A stretch of 64,000 nt of DNA from Bacteroidota bacterium (GTDB lineage Bacteria > Bacteroidota > Bacteroidia > Bacteroidales > NBLH01). This document shows, one piece after another, positions 42,090 to 50,945 of this stretch (positions are counted from its first letter, which is position 1; every line of letters starts with the position of its first letter). The translations under genes were made by a program, and so were the position numbers. The stretch covers positions 1 to 64,000 of the forward strand of contig JANYKN010000146.1 in the NCBI GenBank assembly GCA_025361565.1, in the 5' to 3' direction. The notes under the pieces were generated by a model. The model made no database searches and was not told the DNA's origin. It saw only the letters and a list, made by a program, of their open reading frames with translations.

Positions 42090-43229
42090 TTAAATTGGCA
42101 AGTTAAATTCGAGTAAAGCACCTGAACGGAAACGTTTTAAAAGAAGCTTTATTTTGTTAAAATCAAAAGGGATATTGCATATTTTATAGGCAGATGTTAA
42201 TAGGTTTTTCTCCCGATAAGTAATTTTTCCGTCAATAATTGAACTATATACCAACGTTTCAAGCACAATTCTTTTTTCTTCATCATTCAGCGTACTTAAT
42301 TCTTTCAGGAATAAATGTGAATCGTCGAGAACATCATTGGCAGATTCGTTGATGTTTTCATCTAACGAACGGTACATTAATTCCAGGTTTGGGTGCATGT
42401 CGGCAGTTCTAACAATACAACTTCCAACTGCCCTCAATAGGGCAATTTTGCCACGATCTGACAATTGGATTTCAAGAGCACTTATTTTATTTAAGACTTC
42501 CAGTGCTGCGGAAGGACCTAAAACCCTAATTTTCACTTCTCTAATAACTACCCAACAAACCCATCCATTCCAGAATGCACAAACCGGAACAGCCATAAAA
42601 TTGAGCCATGCGCGGCTAATTGCCCTGCCAAGCATTCTTTTTATAAAAGCCCTAAAAAGAAAACTCGAAGCAGAAACCTTTAATTTATAGGCTATTGTAC
42701 TTATCAAAATGACAACTTTCGAAGATTCTCGGTTGGGATCAATTCTTAAATCAGAATCTTTTTTATTTGGCAATTCAAGTGCTGCCCGAACAATTGAAGC
42801 AGCTATTTCTTTTACATCCTCACCTTTGGGAAATAACTCAAGATGCGCGGCTACAGTCAAATCATGAGTTTTGGACATCACATCATAATAGATGTAAAAA
42901 ATTTCAACCATTGAAGCTATAATGGTAGCGCCGAGCACAATAGACCAATACAACATATTTTCTTTCGAAAAAAAACTGCTTGATAAATCAATTAGCGGAT
43001 CGGCCAAATAACCGGCAAGTCCGGAAGCAATAGTGGAAATTGTTCCTGCAATTACTACGTTGATAATTGCACGTTTCTCTATTTTATTGATCTTTTCGCG
43101 TTCTTCATTATCGAGGATATATGCCTGTGAATCAATTCTATCAAGGGCAGTCTTTGCTCTAAGTTTTTTTAGATACCTAATACCAAGCTTTTCCATTATG
43201 GGGATATGCTTTGTATCCTGATTGGTCAT
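42090..43229 (-). CDS. Conserved membrane protein (possibly LBF_2804 family)
   Basis: 379 residues. Two membrane segments near 52-75 and 90-115 and weaker hydrophobic stretches around 170-235 (VVILISTIAYKLKV, NFMAVPVCAFWNGWVCWVVI). The C-terminal 80 residues (NDEEKRIVLETLVYSSIIDGKITYREKNLLTSAYKICN) resemble a TerB-like helical domain. The start MEKLGIRYLKKLRAKTALDR and overall shape remind me of the uncharacterised LBF_2804 family, recalled and not searched. No enzyme motif. Probably co-transcribed with rsgA. Confidence 0.75.
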   Translation of the reverse strand: MTNQDTKHIPIMEKLGIRYLKKLRAKTALDRIDSQAYILDNEEREKINKIEKRAIINVVIAGTISTIASGLAGYLADPLIDLSSSFFSKENMLYWSIVLGATIIASMVEIFYIYYDVMSKTHDLTVAAHLELFPKGEDVKEIAASIVRAALELPNKKDSDLRIDPNRESSKVVILISTIAYKLKVSASSFLFRAFIKRMLGRAISRAWLNFMAVPVCAFWNGWVCWVVIREVKIRVLGPSAALEVLNKISALEIQLSDRGKIALLRAVGSCIVRTADMHPNLELMYRSLDENINESANDVLDDSHLFLKELSTLNDEEKRIVLETLVYSSIIDGKITYREKNLLTSAYKICNIPFDFNKIKLLLKRFRSGALLEFNLPI

Positions 43230-43401
43230 ATGTGATATTTTAAGTTATTAATTATTTGTGCGATAAAGATATAAGTTATCCATAAAAAATCATGAACGAA
43301 AACATTTTTTTAATTAAGCATTTGTTAATTTTACAAATATGAAGCTTCTATAAGTGATTGGTAAATGAACTATATTTCAATGTAAACCTAAAATAAAAAT
43401 C

Positions 43402-43650
43402 ATGGAAAAAAATTGCGAAAGTTGCGGAATGCCGATGAAAAAAATCGAGGAATTTGGCGGAAAAAAACCAGATAACAGATACTGTGTCTATTGTACAGAT
43501 GAACAAGGAAATCTAAAACCATTTGATGAAAAAGTCAAAGACATGACAGGTTTTATTATGAGAACACATGGTTTGGATTTTGAACATTCCCAAAATCTGG
43601 CAAGGGAGAACATGAAAAAAATGCCGGCTTGGAAGGAGTATTTTAATTAG
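43402..43650 (+). CDS. Small zinc-ribbon protein
   Basis: 82 residues. CESCGMPM near the start and YCVYCTDEQG form a four-Cys zinc ribbon of the kind annotated as putative zinc-ribbon domain (PF12674-like). The second half is a short helical tail with HGLDFEHSQNLARENMKKMPAWK. Cytoplasmic, function unknown. Single gene. Confidence 0.85.
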   Translation: MEKNCESCGMPMKKIEEFGGKKPDNRYCVYCTDEQGNLKPFDEKVKDMTGFIMRTHGLDFEHSQNLARENMKKMPAWKEYFN

Positions 43651-43910
43651 AAATTCTAAGCGATTTCATAATATCTAAAATAGTTAAGAAGCAAGTCTTT
43701 TCTTTAATGAATTGATCATTGGTATTTGATCAAATAGTATTAGCTTTACATTCACAGATTTACATCATTTTTGATTTCCTGGCTGCGTACTTTGCTCAAA
43801 AAAGTGGATTCGAATAATTGATGTAATATCTTTGGATTATTCATAAATAGGCTGATTACTAATATTTTACTATTTCAAATTAAATTATCAAACATTTAAA
43901 AACTTAAATT

Positions 43911-44810
43911 ATGTTTATTATTGTTATTGGAGTGATCATCATAATTATTGGTGTGACACTTAAAAAAGGCGATGTTCCTGCAAGGAATTATAGTGGAACT
44001 GTTGTTACTGTGGGAATTGCTCTGGCTGTAATAGGTGGATTATTTTCATCGGTAAAACAAATTGAACCAGGTGAAGTAGGTGTGCAAAAACTATTTGGAA
44101 AAGTGAGTAATACAACTTTGGAAAGTGGATTAAATATTGTAAATCCATTGGTTGAAGTTGTAACTTTCGACATCAGGACTCAAAATTATACCATGTCAGG
44201 TGTTCATGACGAAGGTGATAAATCAGGCGATGATGCTATTCGTGTGCTATCGGCTGATGGACTTGAAGTTATTGTTGATTTAACTGTTTTGTACAAAGTA
44301 CTGCCAAATCAGGCACCAAATATTTTAAAAGAAATTGGAACCGATTATCGCAACACCATTGTGCGGCCCATTTGCAGAACAAAGATAAGAGACAATGCAG
44401 TATATTATGATGCCGTTGCTTTGTATTCAACCAAGCGCGATGAGTTTCAAACACGGATTTTCAATTCAATAGAAAAAGATTTTAAAACCAGGGGTTTGTT
44501 TCTTGAACAGTTATTGGTCAGAAACTTAACACTTCCTGCATCAGTAAAAACAACCATTGAATCGAAAATAAACGCAGAACAGGATGCTCAAAAAATGACA
44601 TTCGTTTTGCAAAAAGAAAAACAAGAAGCCGAGCGTAAAAGAGTTGAAGCACAAGGTATTGCCGATTATCAGAAAATTTTGAGTACCGGTTTGAGCGATA
44701 AGCAATTACAATATGAAATGATTAAGGCAATTGCCACATCACCAAATGCCAAGCTTATTATCATGGGCGGAGGAAAAAATTCTACACCTATTATGCTTGA
44801 TGCTAAATAG
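43911..44810 (+). CDS. Prohibitin-like SPFH membrane protein
   Basis: 299 residues. A short membrane helix at the N-terminus (FIIVIGVIIIIIGVTL) and a second hydrophobic stretch (about 27-44) precede the SPFH domain (about 48-230): QIEPGEVGVQKLFGKV, GLNIVNPLVEVVTFDIRTQNYTM, LEVIVDLTVLYKVLP, VKTTIESKINAEQDAQKM. Then come a coiled coil (AERKRVEAQGIADYQKI) and a C-terminal tail. It is the classical prohibitin/HflC layout. Such proteins scaffold membrane proteases and microdomains. Second SPFH protein of this window; unlike the one at 34751 it has no tandem repeats. A terminator follows. Confidence 0.92.
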   Translation: MFIIVIGVIIIIIGVTLKKGDVPARNYSGTVVTVGIALAVIGGLFSSVKQIEPGEVGVQKLFGKVSNTTLESGLNIVNPLVEVVTFDIRTQNYTMSGVHDEGDKSGDDAIRVLSADGLEVIVDLTVLYKVLPNQAPNILKEIGTDYRNTIVRPICRTKIRDNAVYYDAVALYSTKRDEFQTRIFNSIEKDFKTRGLFLEQLLVRNLTLPASVKTTIESKINAEQDAQKMTFVLQKEKQEAERKRVEAQGIADYQKILSTGLSDKQLQYEMIKAIATSPNAKLIIMGGGKNSTPIMLDAK

Positions 44811-44825
44811 AAAAGAATAACATTC

Positions 44826-44861
44826 AAAAAGCTGTCTCTTTATTAGAAGGCAGCTTTTTTT
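44826..44861 (+). terminator. Rho-independent terminator
   Basis: AAAAAGCTG (44826-44834) pairs with CAGCTTTTT (44851-44859), 16-base loop, then more T. Confidence 0.8.
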
Positions 44862-44899
44862 GTTCCAACAAAATGAATAATAAACAAGTACAATTTTTT

Positions 44900-44907
44900 T
44901 AACTTTG
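44900..44907 (+). promoter_or_regulatory. -7 element TAACTTTG
   Basis: A perfect TAnnTTTG with its last base 22 bases before the TTG start at 44929. No clear -33 TTG. Confidence 0.45.
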
Positions 44908-44928
44908 CTTTTCAATAATTTGTAATAA

Positions 44929-45438
44929 TTGAGAAAGACTGCAAGCATACTGTTATTGTTTATTTTAGCCTTGCAATTGGGCGGACTGCTGTTTGTTTTC
45001 AATATTCAACAATGCATTGCCAAATATCAGATGCGTGAAAAACTGGAAAGCGATACTGTTTTATTCGAAAAACTTAACCTCACTGCTATCGAATATAAAA
45101 AGTGCCTGATTAAATCAAATGAAATCTTATTTAAAGGAAAGATGTTCGATATTAAATCAGTAACTTTAGTTGGTGATTCAGTTAAGTTGCTTGTTATTAA
45201 TGACATAAAAGAAGAACAAATTTTGCTCAAAATTAAGGATTTATCAGATAACATGAGTTTTCCGGACAGAGAGCTTCCTGTACAATTAAAAATACTTTCT
45301 TCGCTAAATTATATTTCTCCCGAAACTGAATTCACATTTTTGCACCCGTTTTTTCAAATCCTATTCCAATCTCAACTAGCGCCGGAATTTGTGTCAAATA
45401 ATCCGGATATTCTAACTCCTCCTCCAAAGTTGGTTTAA
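44929..45438 (+). CDS. Membrane-anchored small protein next to the TonB receptor gene (TTG start)
   Basis: 169 residues. I keep TTG 44929 as the start because the protein then opens with the basic MRKTAS and a hydrophobic helix (ILLLFILALQLGGLLFVFNI), a proper membrane anchor or signal peptide, and because a -7 promoter element lies just upstream. The rest is soluble and presumably periplasmic. No family is recognised. The tail is proline-rich (ILTPPPKLV). It ends 87 bases before the TonB-dependent receptor gene, so it may belong to the same uptake system. Confidence 0.7.
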   Translation: MRKTASILLLFILALQLGGLLFVFNIQQCIAKYQMREKLESDTVLFEKLNLTAIEYKKCLIKSNEILFKGKMFDIKSVTLVGDSVKLLVINDIKEEQILLKIKDLSDNMSFPDRELPVQLKILSSLNYISPETEFTFLHPFFQILFQSQLAPEFVSNNPDILTPPPKLV

Positions 45439-45525
45439 ACAAGTATTTCTTTAAAATATCTGCATATTCATTAGTTGTGAATATGTTAATCTATTGTGTT
45501 TAAACAAAACTTAAAAATTTTAAAA

Positions 45526-47748
45526 ATGAAAATGATTAAATATGTAATCATCATATTGCTTATTGTACCTTATCAATTGTCTTATTCACAAAATATTACA
45601 ACTGATACAAGTCAAAGTAAAGCACATATTTTTGATGAGGTTGTTATTTCGGCCAACAAAATTGAAGAATCGAAAAACAATGTATCGCAGCAAATACAAA
45701 CGCTTACGATAAAACAAATAGAAAATTCGCAATCGCAATCCACAGCAGATCTGTTGTTCAATTCAGGAAATATATTTGTTCAAAAAAGTCAATTGGGTGG
45801 CGGAAGTCCTGTAATTCGTGGATTTGAAGCAAGCCGTATTCTACTTGTCATTGATGGGGTTCGAATGAATAATATTATATATCGTGCCGGTCACCTGCAA
45901 AATATTGTTACTGTGGATAATAGTATTCTTGAAAAGGCAGAAATATTGTTCGGACCTTCTTCTACCATTTATGGCAGCGATGCACTTGGTGGCGTTATTT
46001 ACATGAGTACAAAAAAACCAGTATTTGCATCTGCCGAAAAAAAATCAAATGTAGGGATAAATGCATTTACCCGTTATGGAAGTATTGATAATGAGAATAC
46101 TGGTCATTTGGATTTCAATATTGGAACAAAAAAATTTGCGTCGCTTACTTCCATCACCTATTCAAAATTTGGAGATTTGAAAGGCGGTACCAATCAAAAC
46201 CCTTTTTATGACAAGAGTTATGGCGAAAGGCCTTATTATGTTGAACGGATAAGCGGAAAGGATTCGCTGGTAAAGAATAGCGATCGTTATTTACAAACCC
46301 AGAGTGGGTATTCGCAATACGATTTATTGCAGAAATTTTTGTTTCAGCAAAATGAACATTTGTCGCATGCTTTGAATATTCAATATTCCAGTTCAACAGA
46401 TGTTCCCCGATACGACCGTTTAACTGACCCAGCCGGATCAGGATTGAGTTATGCTCAGTGGTATTATGGGCCACAAGCCCGGCTATTTTCGGCTTATGAT
46501 TTGAATTATAAAAGTGGAAGCTCATTTTTTCAAAACATTCATTTAGGCCTTAACTATCAGAATATTGAAGAAAGCCGGCATTCCAGAAAATTTGGCAATG
46601 ATAATTTGTCGCATCGGGTTGAAAATGTTAATGTATTTGGAGCCAATCTCGATTTTCAGAAAACCGTTAATTCGAACAACATCCGTTTTGGATTTGATGG
46701 TCAGTTTAATACGTTGAAATCTACCGCCAATAAAGAAAATATAGTTACTGGTGTGCGTGTTCCATTGGATACCCGTTATCCTGATGGAGAAAATACCATG
46801 ATGAATGCCGCTTTGTATTTATCACACACCTGGCAAATAAATAATGAACTTATTCTGATCGATGGAATCCGTGCAGGCTTTGTTAACTTGCATTCTACGT
46901 TTATCGATACTTCATTTTATCATTTTCCATATACAAAAGCAGAACAAAAAAATCCTGTTTTTTCGGGAACTGTTGGTTTAATCAACAATCCATCTGATGA
47001 CTGGAGATTATCGCTGTTAATTTCAACTGGTTACCGGGTACCCAATGTTGACGATTTAAGTAAAGTTTTTGAATCGGCTCCCGGAGAAGTTATTGTTCCA
47101 AACCCAGACTTGAAACCAGAGAAAACCATTAATTACGAGGCTGGAATCACAAAAATTTTCAATCAAAAAACCATTTGGGAAAACAATGTTTTTTATACCC
47201 AATTTATTGATGCAATTGTAGCCGATAAATTTCAATTAAACGGACAGGATTCAATTATTTATGATGGAACAATGAGTGAAGTATTGGCAAATCAGAACAA
47301 AAGAAAAGCCTATATTTATGGATTTTCATCAAATTTGAAATCGCAATGCAGCGAAAATTTCATCCTCTCGTTAATGATGAATTATACCTATGGAAGAATT
47401 AAAACCGATAGCAGTGATTATCCGCTTGATCATATTCCTCCATTTATGATGAGATTTCAACTGAATTATACCAATAAAAACTTCAGTTCCGATTTTTTTG
47501 TCAATTACAATGGAGCTAAAAAGTTGAAAGATTATTATTTGAATGGCGAAGACAACGAACAATATGCAACAGAAGTTGGAATGCCTGCATGGATGACCAT
47601 AAATTTAAGGGTTTCATATAAAATAAAAAAAATGATAACGTTACAAGCTGGGGTCGACAATATTTTCGATACACAATATCGTACTTTTGCAAGTGGGATA
47701 AATGCGCCGGGCAGAAATGTTTTTGCCGCACTTAGGTTTCATTTTTAA
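45526..47748 (+). CDS. TonB-dependent outer-membrane receptor, hemoglobin/heme-type
   Basis: 740 residues from ATG 45526; the upstream GTG would add residues ahead of the signal peptide MKMIKYVIIILLIVPYQLSYS. A plug domain (about 35-155; FDEVVISANKIEESKNNVSQQ, IVTVDNSILEKAEILFGPSSTIYGSDALGG) is followed by a 22-strand barrel that ends RNVFAALRFHF. The plug text GGGSPVIRGFEASRILLVIDGVRMNN resembles the hemoglobin/transferrin/lactoferrin (HmuR) receptor family. It should import heme or another iron complex using TonB energy. No carboxypeptidase-like N-terminal extension or SusD partner, so not a glycan receptor. A strong terminator follows. Confidence 0.88.
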   Translation: MKMIKYVIIILLIVPYQLSYSQNITTDTSQSKAHIFDEVVISANKIEESKNNVSQQIQTLTIKQIENSQSQSTADLLFNSGNIFVQKSQLGGGSPVIRGFEASRILLVIDGVRMNNIIYRAGHLQNIVTVDNSILEKAEILFGPSSTIYGSDALGGVIYMSTKKPVFASAEKKSNVGINAFTRYGSIDNENTGHLDFNIGTKKFASLTSITYSKFGDLKGGTNQNPFYDKSYGERPYYVERISGKDSLVKNSDRYLQTQSGYSQYDLLQKFLFQQNEHLSHALNIQYSSSTDVPRYDRLTDPAGSGLSYAQWYYGPQARLFSAYDLNYKSGSSFFQNIHLGLNYQNIEESRHSRKFGNDNLSHRVENVNVFGANLDFQKTVNSNNIRFGFDGQFNTLKSTANKENIVTGVRVPLDTRYPDGENTMMNAALYLSHTWQINNELILIDGIRAGFVNLHSTFIDTSFYHFPYTKAEQKNPVFSGTVGLINNPSDDWRLSLLISTGYRVPNVDDLSKVFESAPGEVIVPNPDLKPEKTINYEAGITKIFNQKTIWENNVFYTQFIDAIVADKFQLNGQDSIIYDGTMSEVLANQNKRKAYIYGFSSNLKSQCSENFILSLMMNYTYGRIKTDSSDYPLDHIPPFMMRFQLNYTNKNFSSDFFVNYNGAKKLKDYYLNGEDNEQYATEVGMPAWMTINLRVSYKIKKMITLQAGVDNIFDTQYRTFASGINAPGRNVFAALRFHF

Positions 47749-47758
47749 GAAGAATTTT

Positions 47759-47793
47759 AAATGAAAGACAGACTATTAATCTGTCTTTCATTT
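47759..47793 (+). terminator. Hairpin terminator after the TonB receptor gene
   Basis: AAATGAAAGACAGA (47759-47772) pairs perfectly with TCTGTCTTTCATTT (47780-47793), 7-base loop. Confidence 0.8.
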
Positions 47794-47866
47794 ATTAATC
47801 TATTTAAACTTTTTCGGTAAGCTTTGAAAAATAAATTTAGATAGTTTTCATAATCCTAAAACTAGT

Positions 47867-47874
47867 TAACTTTG
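47867..47874 (+). promoter_or_regulatory. -7 element TAACTTTG
   Basis: A perfect TAnnTTTG with its last base 22 bases before the TTG start at 47896, the same spacing as at 44900/44929. No clear -33 TTG. Confidence 0.45.
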
Positions 47875-47895
47875 TAAATCAAAATAATATCAAAA

Positions 47896-48198
47896 TTGGC
47901 CAATAAAACTTCTCAACATATCTTAAATACCTCGGTTAATCTTTTGGGATTTTGTCTTTTTACAATCACATCATTGCATATTACCGACAAGGCAGAAAAT
48001 ACATTAATCGATGAATTTACTTCTGTAATTGCATTATTGCTGACCATTTCTTCGGTATTTTCGTTTTTTTCTATTCGCACAGAAAATATTGAAAGAGAAT
48101 TGCTTTTAGAAAAAATTGCAGATTATTTCTTTGTATTTTCTTTATTTGGGATTTTCATTATAACCCTTTTTATACTTCTGAATATCTCATTTGTATAG
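47896..48198 (+). CDS. Small membrane protein (TTG start)
   Basis: 100 residues with three hydrophobic segments: about 10-28 (NTSVNLLGFCLFTITSLHI), 38-60 (FTSVIALLLTISSVFSFFSI) and 73-98 (DYFFVFSLFGIFIITLFILLNI). TTG 47896 is kept because it gives a short polar N-terminus and fits the -7 element at 47867. Function unknown. It is convergent with gnd. Confidence 0.7.
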   Translation: MANKTSQHILNTSVNLLGFCLFTITSLHITDKAENTLIDEFTSVIALLLTISSVFSFFSIRTENIERELLLEKIADYFFVFSLFGIFIITLFILLNISFV

Positions 48199-48271
48199 TT
48201 GATGATTCCATTCATGCAAATAGCAAAAAAATCTGAAATTTTACATATTGTTTCGTATTATTCAAATCGGG

Positions 48272-49726
48272 TTAAACATTATAAGTCGAAGATGAAGTAT
48301 CACCGCCTGTACCTGTCCAATTGGTGTGAAAAAATTCTCCACGCGGCTTATCAATCCTTTCATAAGTGTGCGCCCCAAAATAATCACGTTGTGCTTGAAG
48401 CAAATTGGCAGGCAACCTTTCGGTGCGGTAACCATCAAAATAGTTCAATGCCGTTGCAAATGCAGGAACAGGAATGCCGTTAACCATAGCAGTAGCAACC
48501 GCATTGCGCCATCCGGCTTGTGCTTCTTCAATTTTACCAATAAAGTATGGGTCGAGCAATAAGTTGCTCAAATTTGGATTTTTGTCAAAAGCCTCAGTGA
48601 TTTTTCCTAAAAATACGGAGCGGATAATGCAACCACCACGCCACATTAAAGCAATTCCACCATAGTTCAATGTCCATTTAAATTCAGCAGCGGCAGCACG
48701 CATAAGCACGTATCCCTGAGCGTATGAAACCACTTTTGAAGCAAACAGTGCCTGGCGGATTTGCTCTATAAATTCTTTTTTGTTGCCTGTAAAGTTAACT
48801 TTCGGGCCTTTTAACTTTTTAGATGCTAGTACACGTTCGTCCTTGATGGCCGACAAGCAGCGCGAAAACACCGATTCGCCAATCAAAGTCAATGGAATAC
48901 CCAAATCGAGCGCAGCAATACCTGTCCATTTTCCAGTACCTTTTTGACCGGCGGTGTCAACAATTTTTTCCACCAAGGCGCTTCCATCCGTATCTTTGAA
49001 AGCAAGTATATCCCTTGTAATTTCAACCAGATAGCTGTCCAGATCACCATTGTTCCATTCTTTGAAAACTTGCTGCATTTCGGAGGCACTCATACCCAAA
49101 ATGTCTTTCATCATTTGGTAGGCTTCGCAAATCAACTGCATATCGCCATATTCAATACCGTTGTGAACCATTTTAACAAAGTGACCGGCACCGCCATTGC
49201 CAACCCAGTCGCAGCAAACCGCGCCATTATCCACTTTGGCTGCAATGGCCTGAAAAATTGGTTTAACACTTTCCCAAGCTTTAGGCGATCCACCTGGCAT
49301 AATCGAAGGGCCCAATAAAGCGCCTTCTTCACCACCCGAAACCCCCGTACCGATATAAAGCAAACCTTTACTTTCGATATATTTTGTTCTTCTTTCTGTA
49401 TCTGGAAAATGCGAGTTACCGCCATCAATTATGATATCGCCAGCTGAGAGATAAGGCAATAATTGTTCAATGAAATCATCCACAGGTTTTCCTGCCTTTA
49501 CCATAAGCATTACTTTACGTGTACTTTTTAGGTTTTTAACCAGTTCTTCGATGGAATGGGCGCCAATAATTTTTTTGCCTTTTCCACGGCCGTTGATGAA
49601 GCTATCAACCTTATCGGTGGTTCGGTTATAAACAGCTACGATAAAACCTTTGCTTTCCATATTTAAAACTAAGTTTTCGCCCATTACGGCTAAACCTATT
49701 AAACCAATATCTGCTAATTGACTCAT
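48272..49726 (-). CDS. gnd: 6-phosphogluconate dehydrogenase (decarboxylating)
   Basis: 484 residues, full length for the long (E. coli-type) enzyme. It oxidises and decarboxylates 6-phosphogluconate to ribulose 5-phosphate, making NADPH. The Rossmann motif GLAVMGENLVLNMESKG and NRTTDK after beta-2 suit NADP+. Catalytic and substrate segments are GGNSHFPDTERR, GTGVSGGEEGALLGPSIMPGG, GGAGHFVKMVHNGIEYGDMQLICEAY (catalytic Lys and Asn), DTAGQKGTGKW, and the C-terminal RAQRDYFGAHTYER-like tail (AQRDYFGAHTYERID). Cytoplasmic pentose-phosphate enzyme. The adjacent pdxB, on the same strand, may share the transcript. Confidence 0.97.
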   Translation of the reverse strand: MSQLADIGLIGLAVMGENLVLNMESKGFIVAVYNRTTDKVDSFINGRGKGKKIIGAHSIEELVKNLKSTRKVMLMVKAGKPVDDFIEQLLPYLSAGDIIIDGGNSHFPDTERRTKYIESKGLLYIGTGVSGGEEGALLGPSIMPGGSPKAWESVKPIFQAIAAKVDNGAVCCDWVGNGGAGHFVKMVHNGIEYGDMQLICEAYQMMKDILGMSASEMQQVFKEWNNGDLDSYLVEITRDILAFKDTDGSALVEKIVDTAGQKGTGKWTGIAALDLGIPLTLIGESVFSRCLSAIKDERVLASKKLKGPKVNFTGNKKEFIEQIRQALFASKVVSYAQGYVLMRAAAAEFKWTLNYGGIALMWRGGCIIRSVFLGKITEAFDKNPNLSNLLLDPYFIGKIEEAQAGWRNAVATAMVNGIPVPAFATALNYFDGYRTERLPANLLQAQRDYFGAHTYERIDKPRGEFFHTNWTGTGGDTSSSTYNV

Positions 49727-49755
49727 TTGATGTATTTTTTAATTTGTATTGAATA

Positions 49756-50883
49756 TTAAATGATTTTAAAACCAATTTTTTGCAATTTTTCTTTTAAAGT
49801 AATATTGTTTGGATCCATTTTTATCGAATAACTCGAAAATTCCCGACGCATCGGATAATCTCCTCTTTGGTACTCAAAAGTATCCATTGATTTTCTTAAA
49901 CGCATATCATCAAATTTAATATCATATGTATTTAGAATGAGTTGCGACAATATTTCCATTTCTGTTTTGTTTTTCAAATTTAATGTAATTTCTGCATTCT
50001 CGGGCAAGGGAACATTGGAAGGAAACCATTTTCTTAAACCAAAACCAAAAAAATCGTTGATTGCTTGCACGCTCATAGCGGTTCCGTTTGCTTTGCCATC
50101 GGCTGAATATCCAGCAATATGTGGAGTTGCAATATCAACCAAATCGAGTAATTCTTTGTCGATATTGGGTTCGTTTTCCCAAACGTCCAAAACTGCACCT
50201 TTGATTTGTTTGTTTTGCAATGCGAATTTTAAAGCTAAATTATCAATTACCTCTCCACGCGAACTGTTGATTATGAGTGTAGTAGGTTTCAATGATTTTA
50301 TGAATCCATCATCCACCAAATGAAGTGTTTTATCAATCCCAGTCTTGTTCAGCGGAACATGAAAAGTAATGATATCCGCTTTTTCTTTTATTTCGTTCAG
50401 TGAAACGGAATTTTGCAAAACGCCTTTTCGTTGAAGCGGCGGATCGTTTATCAACACCTTCATTCCTAAGGCTGAAGCCAATCTTGCTACTTTAGAACCA
50501 ACATTTCCGTGACCTACAATTCCAATGGTTTTTTTGGATAAATCGAAATTGTGCTTCATTGAAAGCCGAACTAGCGCTGAACCAATATACTGCATTACTG
50601 AACCTGAGTTACAGCCTGGCGCATTGGTCCATTTAATGTTGTTTTTTTCGCAATAAACAGTATCGATGTGATCGAATCCAATGGTTGCCGTGGCGATAAA
50701 TTTCACGTTGGTTCCTCCGAGCAATTCTTTGTTGCAAATGGTTCTGGTTCGGATGATTAGAGCATTGGCATCCTTAAGTATTTCATTGTTTATATCCTTA
50801 CCTGGAAAATAAAGTACTTTGCCAAATGGTTCCAATGCACCTCTTAGGAATGGGATTTTATCGTCAACAACAATTTTAATCAT
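49756..50883 (-). CDS. pdxB: Erythronate-4-phosphate dehydrogenase
   Basis: 375 residues of the D-2-hydroxyacid dehydrogenase superfamily. It makes 2-oxo-3-hydroxy-4-phosphobutanoate on the DXP-independent route to vitamin B6. Diagnostic segments are IKIVVDDKIPFLRGALEPFG at the start, ATIGFDHID, NAPGCNSGSVMQYI, the NAD loop VGHGNVGSKVA, INSSRGEVIDN, DVWENEP and HIAGYSADGKANGTAM. The PdxB-specific dimerisation tail lies at about 285-375 (DMRLRKSMDTFEYQRGDYP). The catalytic Arg, Glu and His sit in SSRGE, ENEP and PHIAGYS. It is 29 bases upstream of gnd. Confidence 0.95.
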   Translation of the reverse strand: MIKIVVDDKIPFLRGALEPFGKVLYFPGKDINNEILKDANALIIRTRTICNKELLGGTNVKFIATATIGFDHIDTVYCEKNNIKWTNAPGCNSGSVMQYIGSALVRLSMKHNFDLSKKTIGIVGHGNVGSKVARLASALGMKVLINDPPLQRKGVLQNSVSLNEIKEKADIITFHVPLNKTGIDKTLHLVDDGFIKSLKPTTLIINSSRGEVIDNLALKFALQNKQIKGAVLDVWENEPNIDKELLDLVDIATPHIAGYSADGKANGTAMSVQAINDFFGFGLRKWFPSNVPLPENAEITLNLKNKTEMEILSQLILNTYDIKFDDMRLRKSMDTFEYQRGDYPMRREFSSYSIKMDPNNITLKEKLQKIGFKII

Positions 50884-50904
50884 ATCTTTAGGCTACATAT
50901 ATTT

Positions 50905-50912
50905 TAGGTTTG
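50905..50912 (+). promoter_or_regulatory. -7 element TAGGTTTG of the GH2 gene
   Basis: A perfect TAnnTTTG 33 bases before ATG 50946, within the gap to divergent pdxB. No TTG at the right distance upstream. Confidence 0.4.
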
Positions 50913-50945
50913 GAATAATTAACGCAATTTAATGGATAATTTGAC

